DNA from: Dokdonella_A sp046347015
GTDB taxonomy: Bacteria; Pseudomonadota; Gammaproteobacteria; Xanthomonadales; Rhodanobacteraceae
Length of the DNA stretch: 64,000 nt
Assembly: GCA_046347015.1 (NCBI GenBank)
Contig: JAXMHA010000010.1
Location: 45,317 to 109,316 of the forward strand
Reading direction: 5' to 3'
The translations under genes and the position numbers were made by a program. The notes beneath the pieces are model-generated. The model did no database searches and was not told the origin of the DNA. It saw only the letters and a list, made by a program, of their open reading frames with translations. Below, in pieces: positions 1 through 10,324 of the stretch; the first letter of the stretch is position 1; each line of letters begins with the position of its first letter.

Positions 1-76
1 CGGGGATCGAGGGTCACGCTAGCGACTGCCCGCAACGCTGTCAAACCGCGGTGCAGCGCCACGATCGGAGGGTGAA

Positions 77-1339
77 ATGGTGGATGGCAAGCTGTTGTAT
101 GCGCAATCGGGTGGCGTGACCGCCGTCATCAACGCGACCGCGGCGGCAGTCATCGAGGCCTGCCGGCGGCACAAGGTCACCGCCTATGCCGCACGCAACG
201 GCATCCTCGGCGCACTGCGCGAGGACCTGATCGACACGACGAGGGAACCGGCTGCCGCGATCGCCGCGCTGAAACACACGCCGGGCGGCGCGTTCGGTTC
301 GTGCCGCGTCAAGCTGAAATCGCTGGAGGACGATCGGGCGCGCTACGAACGCCTGATCGACGTGTTCCGCGCGCACGACATCCGCTGGTTCCTGTACAAC
401 GGCGGCAACGACTCCGCCGACACCGCGTTGAAACTGTCGCGGCTCGGCAAGGCGATGGGTTACGACATCCGCTGCATCGGCGTGCCGAAAACCGTCGACA
501 ACGACCTCGCCGTGACCGACTGCTGCCCCGGCTTCGCGTCGGTCGCGAAGTACACGGCGGTGTCCCTGCGCGAAGCCGCGCTCGACGTCACCTCGATGAT
601 GGATACCTCGACCCGGGTGTTCGTGATGGAAGTGATGGGCCGCCATGCCGGTTGGATCGCGGCGTCGGCCGGGCTCGCCGGCACGCATCGCGACGACGCG
701 CCGCACATCATCCTGTTTCCGGAACGGGTGTTCGACACCGGCGCGTTCCTCGCGCGCGTGCGCGAAACGGTGGACCGGGTCGGCTGCTGCGTCATCGCCG
801 CGAGCGAAGGCATCCGCTACGCCGACGGTCGTTTCGTCGCCGACGCGCACGCCGGCACCGATGCGTTCGGCCACACCCAGCTCGGCGGCGTCGCGCCGGC
901 GCTGGCAACGATGGTGCGCGACAAGCTGAAGCTCAAGACGCACTGGGCGCTGCCGGATTACCTGCAACGCTCGGCGCGGCACATCGCGTCGAAGACCGAC
1001 CTCGAACACGCCATCGCGGTCGGCAAGGCCGCGGTCGAGTACGCGCTGGCCGGCCAGAACGCGGTGATGCCGGTCATCACGCGCACGTCGGATTCACCGT
1101 ACCGCTGGAAGATCGAACCCGCGCCGCTCGAACGCATCGCGAACCGCGAGAAGAAACTTCCGCACACGTTCATTTCGAAGGACGGACTGCACATCACCGC
1201 CGCGGCGCGGCGCTACCTCGAGCCGCTGATCCGCGGCGAAGCGCCACCACCGTACGGCCGCGACGGCTTGCCGCGGTATGTCACGCTGAAGAACGCCGCG
1301 GTCAGGAAAAAGCTGCCGCCGTTTGACGATCGGCCGTAG
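77..1339 (+). CDS. pfp: PPi-dependent 6-phosphofructokinase
   Basis: Catalyses reversible phosphorylation of fructose-6-phosphate to fructose-1,6-bisphosphate in the cytosol, using pyrophosphate instead of ATP. The 420-residue product has the PFK nucleotide loop as GGNDS (residues 109-113). Asp rather than Gly at the fourth position, and Lys in PKTVDND (137-143), are the known PPi-specificity residues; ATP enzymes have GGDGS and PGTIDND. MGRHAGW follows further on. The ATG at 77 is preceded by GGAGGG ending five bases upstream. It shares the strand of the membrane pyrophosphatase 2 kb downstream, which handles the same pyrophosphate pool. The reading frame is intact. Annotation as a PPi enzyme rests on these residues and family knowledge, not on assay. 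Confidence 0.93.
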   Translation: MVDGKLLYAQSGGVTAVINATAAAVIEACRRHKVTAYAARNGILGALREDLIDTTREPAAAIAALKHTPGGAFGSCRVKLKSLEDDRARYERLIDVFRAHDIRWFLYNGGNDSADTALKLSRLGKAMGYDIRCIGVPKTVDNDLAVTDCCPGFASVAKYTAVSLREAALDVTSMMDTSTRVFVMEVMGRHAGWIAASAGLAGTHRDDAPHIILFPERVFDTGAFLARVRETVDRVGCCVIAASEGIRYADGRFVADAHAGTDAFGHTQLGGVAPALATMVRDKLKLKTHWALPDYLQRSARHIASKTDLEHAIAVGKAAVEYALAGQNAVMPVITRTSDSPYRWKIEPAPLERIANREKKLPHTFISKDGLHITAAARRYLEPLIRGEAPPPYGRDGLPRYVTLKNAAVRKKLPPFDDRP

Positions 1340-1434
1340 GTCGGCGAAGGGCGCGGCAAGTCCAGGCAGGTATCGCCTGGCGGCGTTCGCGACCCCCCCA
1401 CGACCGGCACGCTCCGACGCGCCCTGATCCGTCC

Positions 1435-2307
1435 TCAGCGCGGATTGATCGCGGTGATGAACCAGGTGCTCGATGGCGCCCACACGCCATCGCCCCGCAC
1501 GAACGGCGTGCAGCGAGCGTTTCCTTCAGTGCCACCGCCACCTGTGTGGCTTGAGCCTCTCCCTCCGCGCCGGCGAGGCGGATCAGCTCGCCGGCGGGGC
1601 CGAGTGCCATCGCGAACTCGATCGCATCGTCAAGGTCGCGGCCGATGCAGATGTCGCAATCATGGCGCTCGAAGGTGATCCGTTCGAAGCCGGCGCCGCG
1701 CAGCATCAGGCTCACCATGTCGGGTCCCGACATGGAGAACGGCTCCCGGTCCTCGCGCACCTGCTCCGTTTCCTCGCGGGACACCGCCGGTACGATCGCC
1801 TTCACGCAGAGCTCGGCCTCGTGCAACCACGGGTTTTCCTCGCGCCGGCGCCACACGATCTGCATGAAGGTGCCGCCGGGCCTGAGCGCCTCGCGGACGT
1901 TGCGCATGGCCGCTCCCGGCATTTCGAAGAACATCGTGCCGAAACGCGCGAACGCGCATGGTCGTACGGCCCCTGCAGGTCGTCCATCTGCGCATCGCCG
2001 ACGAAGAATCGCGCGTTGCCCGCGCTCACTGCGCGCGAGCGACCCGGCATCACGGATGAAATTGGCGGCGCAATCCATGCCGGTCGTTGCGCCGCGCGGC
2101 GCCACCGATCTCGCGATGCGTACCGTGCTGTCGCCAAAGCCGCAACTGATATCGAGCACGCGGTCGCCATCGTGATAGGCGCAGCGCTGCAAGGCCGTAT
2201 CGCTGTGGTTATGACAAACCTTCCACCAGCAGGTGACGGAAGCGGCAGAACTTGTTGTAGAGAATGGTGTTCCAGGCTTCGACGATGATGCGGTTGTCGG
2301 ATTCCAT
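1435..2307 (-). pseudogene. class I SAM-dependent methyltransferase, frameshifted
   Basis: Remains of a methyltransferase of about 290 residues. It starts MESDNRIIVEAWNTIL at 2307, with GGGAG upstream. Motif I is recognisable as VLDISCGFGDST, followed by GMDCAANFI, FFEMPGAAM and ALRPGGTF, and the end reads STWFITAINPR. These segments lie in different frames: breaks fall near 2215, about 2035, about 1950 and about 1515, so no full-length protein is made from this sequence. The substrate is unknown. It lies on the strand opposite pfp and hppA, directly downstream of another broken gene. Either a real pseudogene or a stretch of indel-rich sequence. Confidence 0.8.
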
Positions 2308-2337
2308 TGCACATCTCCCGCGAGTGGCGAGGCGGCT

Positions 2338-3151
2338 TCAGGACCTGGCGACCAGATTGTCGAGTTCCGCGTGGGTTGGCCCCGGCGAAGCCGTCGAAGC
2401 GGCCTTCGGCGAGATCGCGCGCGGCGCGCAGGAACCCGCCCCATGCGGCGCCGGCGAGGGCACCGCCGACGCTGACGCGAGCACGCCGAGTCTGGCGAGG
2501 TCGGCCAGCGTGAATGGCGCGGGTCGTCCGACCAGCACGTTGACGGGTTTCGGGGCAACGGCGTTCACGACCGCTTCGATTTGTTCCGGCGTGCGCAGGC
2601 CCGGCGCGTACAGGCAATCGGCGCCGGCAGCGGCGTAGGCGCGCAGGCGCCTGATCGCTTCGTCCAGCGGATCGGGATGGCCGACGAGGAAACATTCCGC
2701 GCGGCCGACCAGCAGCACGTCCTCACCGGAGGCATCGATCGCCGCACGCGCGGCGCGCATCCGCGCGACCGCTTCGTCGAAGGGGTACAGCGGTTGCGAC
2801 GCGTCGCCGGTCGAATCCTCGATCGACAACCCGGCGACGCCGGTGTCGATGCAACGGCGGATGTTCTGCTTGAGGCCGTCGAGGTCGCGGGCGTGGCCGT
2901 CCTCGAAATCCGCGTTGACCGGCAGATCGGTCGTCTCGACGATGTCGCGGTAGTACTGCGCCAGCACCGTCGACGCCCATCGCGTTGTCGGCCGTGCCCG
3001 CGACCACGCGAAACCCGAGCTGGTCGTCGCCAACGCCTTGAAGCCGAGCTTCTCCAGCGCACGCGCCGAGCCCGCATCCCACGGGTTCGGGATCAGGAAG
3101 CAGCCGGATTCGTGCAACTTGCGGGCGCCGCGCGGCGGCGGGTGATCATCG
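2338..3151 (-). pseudogene. isocitrate lyase/PEP mutase superfamily protein, frameshifted
   Basis: The reconstructed product of about 270 residues belongs to the PEP mutase/isocitrate lyase TIM-barrel superfamily, whose members act on C-C or C-P bonds of 2-oxo acids. Recognisable pieces in order are ESGCFLIPNPWDAGSA, ALATTSSGFAWS, LPVNADFEDGHA, GVAGLSIEDSTG, LVGRAECFLVGH and the tail ELDNLVARS. The substrate-binding region thus looks conserved. The frame is lost near the start (about 3150), at about 3000 and 2970, and twice between 2530 and 2390. It is followed after 30 bases by the broken methyltransferase gene, so the two probably formed one minus-strand unit. The precise reaction is not identifiable. 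Confidence 0.75.
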
Positions 3152-3270
3152 ATGGACCGACATCCCGGACCGGCCCTGCTTCCCCGGCCCTGTCCTGATC
3201 GAGGCATGCCCGGCCAGAAGCGGGCGCCGGACGCCGCATGGGGCCGGGTGCCCGGACCCGCCCGGCTGGC

Positions 3271-3276
3271 TATAAT
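3271..3276 (+). promoter_or_regulatory. putative -10 element of hppA
   Basis: A perfect TATAAT stands 73 bases before the hppA start in an otherwise extremely GC-rich stretch. No good -35 hexamer sits 16-18 bases upstream, so the promoter would be weak or activator-dependent. Predicted 5' leader of roughly 65 bases. Confidence 0.45.
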
Positions 3277-3348
3277 CGACCGCCTTTGCCGGCCGGGGCC
3301 TCGCCCCGCGCCGCCGTCGTCACCTTGCCTACACGGGGAAGTCCGATC

Positions 3349-5376
3349 ATGTTGCAGCAACACGGTTTGTTGTGCGCGCTGGTGGCCGCGATCATCGCGA
3401 TCATCTACGGCCTGTGGTCGCGCGCGTGGATCCTGTCGAAACCCGCCGGCAACGAGCGGATGCAGCAGATCGCCGCGGCGATCCAGGAAGGCGCCCGCGC
3501 CTACCTCAATCGCCAGTACATGACGATCGCGGGCGTCGGGATCGTCCTGTTCGTCATCATCGGCTTCGCGCTCGACTGGGGCACCGCAATCGGCTTCGCG
3601 ATCGGCGCGATCCTGTCCGGCGCAGCCGGCTACATCGGCATGAACACCTCGGTGCGCGCCAACGTGCGCACCGCCGAAGCCGCGCGCAACGGCATCGCCA
3701 GTGCGCTCGCGGTCGCGTTCCGCGGCGGCGCGATCACCGGCATGCTGGTGGTCGGCCTCGCGCTGCTCGGCGTCGCCGGCTACTACGTCGCGCTGCTGAA
3801 GACCGGCAGCACGCCAGACCATGCGTTGCACGCGCTGATCGGCCTCGCCTTCGGTTCGTCGCTGATCTCGATCTTCGCGCGACTCGGCGGCGGCATCTTC
3901 ACCAAGGGCGCGGACGTCGGCGCCGACCTCGTCGGCAAGGTCGAGGCCGGCATTCCCGAGGACGATCCGCGCAACCCCGCGGTGATCGCCGACAACGTCG
4001 GCGACAACGTCGGCGATTGCGCCGGCATGGCGGCCGACCTGTTCGAGACCTACGCGGTGACGCTGATCGCGACGATGCTGCTCGGCGGCGTGCTGGCCGA
4101 CCAGGTCGGGCCGAACGGCGCGCTGTACCCGCTGGTGCTCGGCGGCGCGTCGATCATCGCGTCGATCATCGGCACGTTCTTCGTCCGCGCGGCGCCGGGC
4201 GGCAAGATCATGGGCGCGCTGTACAAGGGCGTCATCGCATCGGCGATCCTCGCGCTGCTGGCGTTCATCCCGGTGACGAAGATCCTGATGTCGGGCAGCA
4301 GCTACGGCGTCTGGAACGTGTTCGGCTGCGCCGTGATCGGCCTCGTGCTGACCGGCGTCATCGTGTGGCTGACCGAGTACTACACCGCGACCGAGTACAA
4401 GCCGGTGCGCAATGTCGCGCACGCGTCGACCACCGGCCACGCGACCAACATCATCGCGGGACTCGCGGTGTCGATGCGCGCGCCGACCTGGCCGGTGCTC
4501 GCGATCTGCGCGGCGATCTGGGGCGCGTACTGGCTCGCCGGCCTGTATGGCATCGCGATCGCGGCGACCGCGATGCTGTCGATGACCGGCATGATCGTCG
4601 CGCTCGACGCCTACGGCCCGATCACCGACAACGCCGGCGGCATCGCCGAGATGAGCGACCTGCCGAAGGAAGTGCGCGGCGTCACCGATCCGCTCGATGC
4701 GGTCGGCAACACGACGAAGGCGGTGACCAAGGGCTACGCGATCGGCTCGGCCGGCCTTGCCGCGCTGGTGCTGTTCGCCGACTACACGCACAAGCTCGGG
4801 CTCGAGCACCCCGACCAGATCTTCACGTTCGACATCTCCGACCACAAGGTCATCGTCGGCCTGCTGATCGGCGGCCTGATCCCGTACCTGTTCGGGTCGA
4901 TGGCGATGGAAGCGGTCGGGCGCGCGGCAGGTTCGGTGGTCGAGGAGGTGCGCCGCCAGTTCCGCGAAATGAAGGGCATCATGGAAGGCACGACCAAGCC
5001 CGACTACTCGCGTGCGGTCGACCTGCTGACGCGCTCCGCGATCAAGGAAATGCTGGTGCCGTCGCTGCTGCCGGTGGTGGTGCCGATCCTGGTCGGCTTC
5101 ATCCTCGGGCCGAAGGCGCTCGGCGGCCTCCTGATCGGCACGATCGTCACTGGCCTCTTCGTCGCGATCTCGATGACCACCGGCGGTGGCGCGTGGGACA
5201 ACGCGAAGAAATACATCGAGGACGGCAACTACGGCGGCAAGGGTTCCGACGCGCACAAGGCGGCGGTGACCGGCGACACCGTCGGCGATCCGTACAAGGA
5301 CACCGCGGGTCCCGCGGTGAACCCGTTGATCAAGATCATCAACATCGTCGCGCTGCTGATCGTGCCGCTGCTGTAA
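3349..5376 (+). CDS. hppA: K+-independent H+-translocating membrane pyrophosphatase
   Basis: Integral membrane pump that hydrolyses pyrophosphate and exports protons. The product has 675 residues, the usual length, with about 16 hydrophobic segments. The substrate-site signature DVGADLVGKVE (189-199) is followed by the Mg-PPi motif DNVGDNVGD (215-223), and a second acidic cluster, GDPYKDTAGPAVNPL, lies near the C-terminus. GNTTKA (453-458) has Lys at the position where K+-dependent enzymes have Ala, so this is predicted to be a K+-independent proton pump. The ATG at 3349 was chosen over the upstream in-frame codon at 3238 because GGGGAA precedes it and homologues start here. A strong terminator follows. 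Together with pfp it suggests energy conservation from PPi. Confidence 0.95.
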   Translation: MLQQHGLLCALVAAIIAIIYGLWSRAWILSKPAGNERMQQIAAAIQEGARAYLNRQYMTIAGVGIVLFVIIGFALDWGTAIGFAIGAILSGAAGYIGMNTSVRANVRTAEAARNGIASALAVAFRGGAITGMLVVGLALLGVAGYYVALLKTGSTPDHALHALIGLAFGSSLISIFARLGGGIFTKGADVGADLVGKVEAGIPEDDPRNPAVIADNVGDNVGDCAGMAADLFETYAVTLIATMLLGGVLADQVGPNGALYPLVLGGASIIASIIGTFFVRAAPGGKIMGALYKGVIASAILALLAFIPVTKILMSGSSYGVWNVFGCAVIGLVLTGVIVWLTEYYTATEYKPVRNVAHASTTGHATNIIAGLAVSMRAPTWPVLAICAAIWGAYWLAGLYGIAIAATAMLSMTGMIVALDAYGPITDNAGGIAEMSDLPKEVRGVTDPLDAVGNTTKAVTKGYAIGSAGLAALVLFADYTHKLGLEHPDQIFTFDISDHKVIVGLLIGGLIPYLFGSMAMEAVGRAAGSVVEEVRRQFREMKGIMEGTTKPDYSRAVDLLTRSAIKEMLVPSLLPVVVPILVGFILGPKALGGLLIGTIVTGLFVAISMTTGGGAWDNAKKYIEDGNYGGKGSDAHKAAVTGDTVGDPYKDTAGPAVNPLIKIINIVALLIVPLL

Positions 5377-5401
5377 CGCGGGTCGTTCGTCGCGTTCCCG
5401 G

Positions 5402-5427
5402 AAAGCCCCGCCCTGTGCGGGGCTTTT
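5402..5427 (+). terminator. rho-independent terminator after hppA
   Basis: Perfect 9-bp stem AAAGCCCCG / CGGGGCTTT with a 7-base loop, ending in TTTT. It stands 25 bases after the hppA stop codon and is oriented to end hppA transcription. Confidence 0.9.
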
Positions 5428-5480
5428 CGTTGGCGTCGTCGCCGCGCCCCGACGCCGCACCTCGCGTACACTGCGCCGCC

Positions 5481-7243
5481 ATGGACCTTCCCGCCGTTTC
5501 CGCATCCGACCGCCGCGCGTTCGGCTGGCTGATGCTGCTCGCGTTCGTCGTGATCGGCGCGGGCATCGGCCTGCGTGACCCGTGGCCTTCGGACGAACCG
5601 CGTTTCACGCTCGCGGCGAAGCAGATGGTCGAATCGGGCGACTGGCTGTTCCCGCATCGCGGCCACGAGCTCTATTCGGACAAGCCGCCGATGCTGATGT
5701 GGCTCGAGGCCGCCAGCTACGAGGTCGTGCGCAACTGGCGCGTCGCGTTCCTGCTGCCGTCGCTGTTGGCGGGGCTGTTGTGCATCGGCCTCACGTGGGA
5801 CCTCGGGCGAAGGCTGTGGAATCCGCGCGCGGGCCTCTACGCAGCGGGTGCGTTGTTGTTCGTGTTCCAGTTCATGTACCAGGTCAAGCGCGCGCAAATC
5901 GATCCGCTGGTGATGGGCTGGATCACGCTGGCGAACTGGGGACTGCTGCTGCACTGCCTGCGCGGGCCGAACTGGCGCGCGTACTGGCTCGGCTGTTTCG
6001 CCGCCGGGCTCGGCGTGATCACGAAGGGCGTCGGTTTCCTCGCGTTGCTGATGCTGCTGCCGTACGTCTTCGCGCGCTGGCGCGGTTGGGACGGCGTCAC
6101 GCGCACGTCGCATTCGACTTGGCGTTGGCTTGGCGGCGCGCTCGCGTTCGTGCTGCCGATCCTCGCGTGGGGCATCCCGATGCTGCTGGTCGCGAAAGCG
6201 CGCGGCACGCCCGAGTACGCGGCTTACGTGCACGACATCCTGTTCCGGCAAACGGCCGAGCGTTACGCCGATTCGTGGGGACACCACCAGCCGCCGTGGT
6301 ACTACCTGCCGGTCATCGCCGGTGGTTGGTTTCCGTTGTCGCTGGCGTACTTCGGGCTGCTGGTGGTAAGCTTGCCGCGTGGCGCAAGGCACCGGCGGCC
6401 GCGAACGGCCCCGTTGACGCGGTGGCGGGCGGACCTGACGGCGCACGACCCGCGCCTGCTGCTGCCGCTCGCGTGATGATTGTGATCGTGTTCTTCAGCA
6501 TTCCGCGCGGCAAGCGCAACGTCTACCTGATGCCCGCCATTCCGATGGCCGCGCTCGCATACGGCCCTTCTCTCGCCGACATGATCCGCTCGCGCTGGCT
6601 GCGCCTGGAGCACCTTCTCGACCGCCATCAGCGGCGGCGTGATCTTCGTCGCCGGCCTGTGGGCTATCCAGGTCATTCAGCCATCGCGCAGGCGCTCGCG
6701 GAGCGTCGCGGCCTCGAGGGAAGCGGGAGTCCCTTCTCTGGCTCTTCTTCTTTCGCCAATGGGCGCGCCCTGCTCGCTGTCAGCGCTGCATTCCGCCCGC
6801 GGCGCACGTGCGCGTTGCTCGGCGGGCTCGTCGCGTTGTGGCTGCTGTGGAGTTTCTGAGCGTACCGGTGCTGAACGATTCAGCGAGTTCGGCCGCCGGC
6901 CTGATGCGCGGCGGCCGCCATCGTCGGCAAGGACGAGATGGGCATGGTCGCGTGGAAGGAACAGGACTTGTTGATGGCCGGCCGGCCGGGCCGAGTTCGG
7001 CTTCAACCGCCCTGGGACGAGCAGTACGCCGCGGCGGTGCGATGGCGGGCGCAGGCCCAAGGGCACGGTGGTATTCATCCTCGAAGACGCGATGGGCGAG
7101 TGCGTCGATCGTCCGCGCGCGGTGAAGGTCGGCCACGCCAACCGGCGCGAGTAGTGGCTGTTCCGTGCCGACGCCGGCGTGGTGCCGGGTTGCGTAGCCC
7201 GAGCCTCGGCGTCGGCCAGGTGACCGGCACCGATGCCGAATAG
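5481..7243 (+). pseudogene. GT39/ArnT-like glycosyltransferase, multiply frameshifted
   Basis: Reads as an inner-membrane glycosyltransferase using polyprenyl-phosphate sugars, in the dolichyl-phosphate-mannosyltransferase/ArnT family. The first 300 residues are intact: an N-terminal membrane helix, then WPSDEPRFTLAAKQM (the acidic DE pair of the first periplasmic loop), then HRGHELYSDKPPMLMW. After about 6380 the frame shifts (IPRGKRNVYLMPAIP resumes in another frame), shifts again near 6610 and at least twice more. The family's C-terminal segment (AWKEQDLLMAGRP, FILEDAMGECVDRA, KVGHANRREWW) can still be followed to about 7243. The ancestral length of about 587 residues fits the family. Neighbouring regulator and phosphatase genes are also broken. 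An intact paralogue lies at 12517-14232. Confidence 0.8.
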
Positions 7244-7323
7244 CGGAGACGACAACGCACCGAGGAAGCGAAACCGCGCGAGAGCTGCGACAGCCACGGG
7301 CATTCGAGGACAGTCGTGCGGAA

Positions 7324-8723
7324 TCAAGCAGTTCCGAACGCGAGCGTCGCGCAAGGGATTCGCCTTCGCGCAACTTGAAATCAGATCATCCCGATCGCCC
7401 CCGCGGCAGCGGCGGCGAGCAGGCCGGCCGGCGTGGAACTCTCCGTCGACCTGGTCGTATTGTTGCGCCAGAACCGTCGGCCAAGGCAACCGAGGTCGCC
7501 TTCCGTCCAGGAGCAGGGCTTGAAGATTGGCAATGGTGACGGACTCCCTGCCGATGGTCAGCTCGATGACGCTGCCTTCCGAGGCGTAGGCAACGGCGTT
7601 GCCCACGGGGTTTTTTTCGAGGACGACTTCCAGCAGGGCAACCCACGGTCTCGATTGGCAGGGCGGGCCCCGCAGGTTCGTTGCGCGCCAACTGCAGGCT
7701 GCGTGCAAGGCGGGTTTCTCATGCCGCGCGAACACGCGATCGAGCATCGCACCGATGTCGATCACCTCACGTTGCACGCTTTCGACCCCCGACTCGATGC
7801 GCGTCAGTTGCAGCAACGCGGTTACCGTCGCTTCCAGCCGGTGCCGATGTTGCCGATCTCGGCGAGGACCGCCTGCGCCGTGTCGCCTCTCGGGAATCGC
7901 ACCTCGACATCGACTGACCACCCGCAGGCGCCGCCGGCAAGTATTGCGCAATTCGTGCGCGAGGCCGGACGCGAACTGCCGTTCGCGCGCGAGCCCAGGT
8001 CCATGCGCCCCAGCACTTCGTTGAAGCGCGCGACCAGCGGCGCGCAAGTTCCCGGGTATCACTGGGCGGCAGGCGTTTGGCAGGCGCATCGGGCAGTCCC
8101 CGCCATCGCGCGGGCGAGGACCTGCGAGTGGACGCAGGCCCCGTTGCACCAGCCACGGCGTCAGCAGCAAGACGAACAGGCAGGCGCCCATGATGCTTCC
8201 AAGCAGGATCCAGTCGGGGGTGTGCAGGATTTCGTCAGGCAGGGCACGGTCGAGCGCATATCGCAGCTCACAGGTGCCCGATCCGGCGTCGGTGATGGGC
8301 GTCACGGCGTTCTCCCGAATCTCGGCTCGGGACGAAACCACCAGTGCGACCGCGCGCAACACGGGACCGCCGGCAAGTCGCACATCGGAATAGCGCGGCC
8401 CGCGACCGGTCGCAATCCGCGGCGGCAGGACCGGCTGCGCGACCACACGGTCCTTGCAGACCACAGCATACCAGTCGTTCGGTGACGAACCGGGAAAACG
8501 CGCCATTCGATCCGCTACCGCGTCGATGTCGATACCATGCTGCCCGCTGTGCACGAGTGCCGCAAATGCCTGCGCGCGCCAGCAGCGAGGCGGCGTCGAA
8601 GCGCTGGAGCATCTCCGAGTCGGCCCGCCAGTCCACGACCCGCGCCGCCATGCCCAGCGCGACCAGTGTCGCGAGCGCCAGCATCAGCGTCAGGCGGGTG
8701 CGCAACGAAACGGGCTTGTCCAT
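7324..8723 (-). pseudogene. two-component sensor histidine kinase, frameshifted
   Basis: Remains of an inner-membrane sensor kinase. It starts MDKPVSLRTRLTLMLALATL (first membrane helix) at 8723. A periplasmic segment is followed by a second helix ending in LLTPWLVQRGLRPL, then the phosphoacceptor H-box as FASGLAHELRNT and an N-box region (NAVAYASEGSVIELTI). The ATP-binding G-box is not legible as GxGLGL in any one frame, so the catalytic domain is degraded as well as frameshifted. At least five breaks occur. The start overlaps the response-regulator stop by one base (TGATG), typical of RR-HK operons. The QseC/PmrB-like architecture is family knowledge; the ligand is unknown. Confidence 0.75.
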
Positions 8724-9388
8724 CACGCGATCAGGTAGCCAGCGCCGCGCCAGTTCCTCGACCAGGGCCGTGCATCCCGCTTCGGCCAGCTTGCGGCGCA
8801 AATTGAACACCACGACCTCGATGCTGCGATCAGACGCATCGCTGTCACTGCCGGCGATACGATCGGAGATCGCCGCGCGCGAACACGCGCCCGCGGTTGC
8901 GCAGCAACAGTTCGAGCACGGCGAACTCGCGCGGCGTCAGACCCAGCCGCATGCCGCACGCGTCGACACGCCGCGCTTGCGCGTCGAGGCGCACGCCGGC
9001 GTGCTCAGCACATCTGCCCTGCATGGTCGCCGGCCGAAGCGCCCCCAGCGCATACAGCCGCGCCGGCAACTCCTCGAACGCGAAGGGCTTGATCAGATAG
9101 TCGTCGGCGCCGGCGTTCAAGGCGGCGACACGGTCGCTCACCTGGTCGCGGGCCGACAGGACGAGTACGCGCGGCCGTGCCCCACCTTCCGGTAATTCGC
9201 GCAACACGTCGAACCCGTCAAGTCGCGGCAAACCCAGATCGAGCACCACGAAATCATACCCGTAACCCGACAGGAACCCGATGGCTTCAACGCCATCGAC
9301 CGCGGCATCGACGGCGAAGCCGGCCGCGCAATCGACCCAGCGTCTCACGCAGGCGTTGCGAATCCTCGACCAGCAGAAGCTTCATCAT
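8723..9388 (-). pseudogene. OmpR-family response regulator, frameshifted
   Basis: The receiver domain begins MMKLLLVEDSQRLRETL at 9388. It continues in another frame with the phosphoacceptor region FVVLDLGLPRLDGFDVLRELP, VLVLSARDQ (conserved switch Ser) and DYLIKPFAFEELPARL (conserved Lys). The winged-helix DNA-binding domain reads LTPREFAVLELLLRNRGRVFAR, then VVFNLRRKLAEAG after another shift, ending GAGYLIA. There are at least two or three frame breaks (near 9345, 8880 and 8790). Its partner kinase starts at its stop codon. In this order (GT39, kinase, regulator, PAP2 phosphatase) it would be expected to control envelope modification, an inference from context only. Confidence 0.82.
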
Positions 9389-9670
9389 GGGCCCAACTAT
9401 GCGCTGATCGGAAGCTGGCAGTGCCGGTGGCGCCTCGCCGCAAGCAGATCAAAGCATTCGCAATAATGCGCCACAGTCGATTCACGCGGACATCAAGCGA
9501 AAGTGGTGCCGGCTTCAACTGCATTGGCCGGTGTGACCGTGCAGCGGCTCCCCGGACCAATGCGTCCGACACGCCTTCGCCTGCCGAAAGCGGCACGAAA
9601 GCCGGGACAAAGCACCGACAAAGGTTCCGCGCGCATGATTTCCCCCAGCGTCATCCCGGCGGATCGTTGC

Positions 9671-10287
9671 ATGCGGCTGTCGTTCTTGCCGTTGGTCGTG
9701 CTCCTTTCGCAGCCGATTGCCGACCCAGCTGGCAGGCGGTCCGTTCGGCATCGACCACGTCGTCACCTACGACGACAGCGGCATCTGGCAACGCGGCGAC
9801 CAGAAATTCCTGATGGGTGCCACCATCGCCGGCATTGTCGGTGGATCGCTGCTGCTGGGCGACCAGAGCCGAGCTCGGTGACGTGTTCTGGCGCGCTGGA
9901 TTCAATGGTGGTCACGTCCATCATCGCACAAGGCAATAGTGGATATTCCAGGAGCGCCCCTCGCAAAACAAGCGATCCCGACAAATTCTTCAAGGCATCC
10001 GCTATCAGAGTTTCCCAAGTGGAGAGGTCACGGCGATTGCCGGCGCGGTGACGCCGTTCGTGGCGGCATACGGGAACGACCATCCCGCGAGTCTACGCGC
10101 TCCGAACTTCTGCCGCTATACGACTCGATCGCGCGGGTCAAGACCCATGGACACTGGCAAGCGACATGCTGGCGGGCTGGGCGCGCTCAGTACCGGGGTT
10201 AGCATCTGGTCCGCGCATCGGAGAACACCGCTGATCCTGGAGTGGTTCCCCCATGGCGTTGCAGTTGGCTTCGTGCACCGCTTCTGA
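9671..10287 (+). pseudogene. PAP2-family phosphatase, frameshifted
   Basis: Remains of a secreted or membrane PAP2 (type 2 phosphatidic acid phosphatase) protein. A signal peptide (MRLSFLPLVVLLSQPIAD) is followed in other frames by GPFGIDHVVTYDDSGIWQRG, FLMGATIAGIVGGSLLLGD, the catalytic-region remnants RPSQ and QSFPSGEVTAIAG (the SGE/SGH box), and GHWQ...LAGW, ending VAVGFVHRF. Several single-base indels separate them (near 9745, 9870, 9935, 9990 and 10110). Members dephosphorylate lipid phosphates such as undecaprenyl or lipid A phosphates. Its position beside the broken two-component pair suggests a former lipid-modification regulon. The 280 bases between it and the divergent regulator gene hold no other recognisable feature. 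Confidence 0.75.
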
Positions 10288-10324
10288 ATTTGACCACGAC
10301 TTCGGCAAACGCGACCACGACACG

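Noticed and set aside
2338..5505. Very long minus-strand open frame (1055 codons) opposite hppA
   Set aside because: It is the codon-bias shadow of hppA: Arg/Asp/His-rich low-complexity translation with no domains. Only its last part, the PEP-mutase-like segment, is real.
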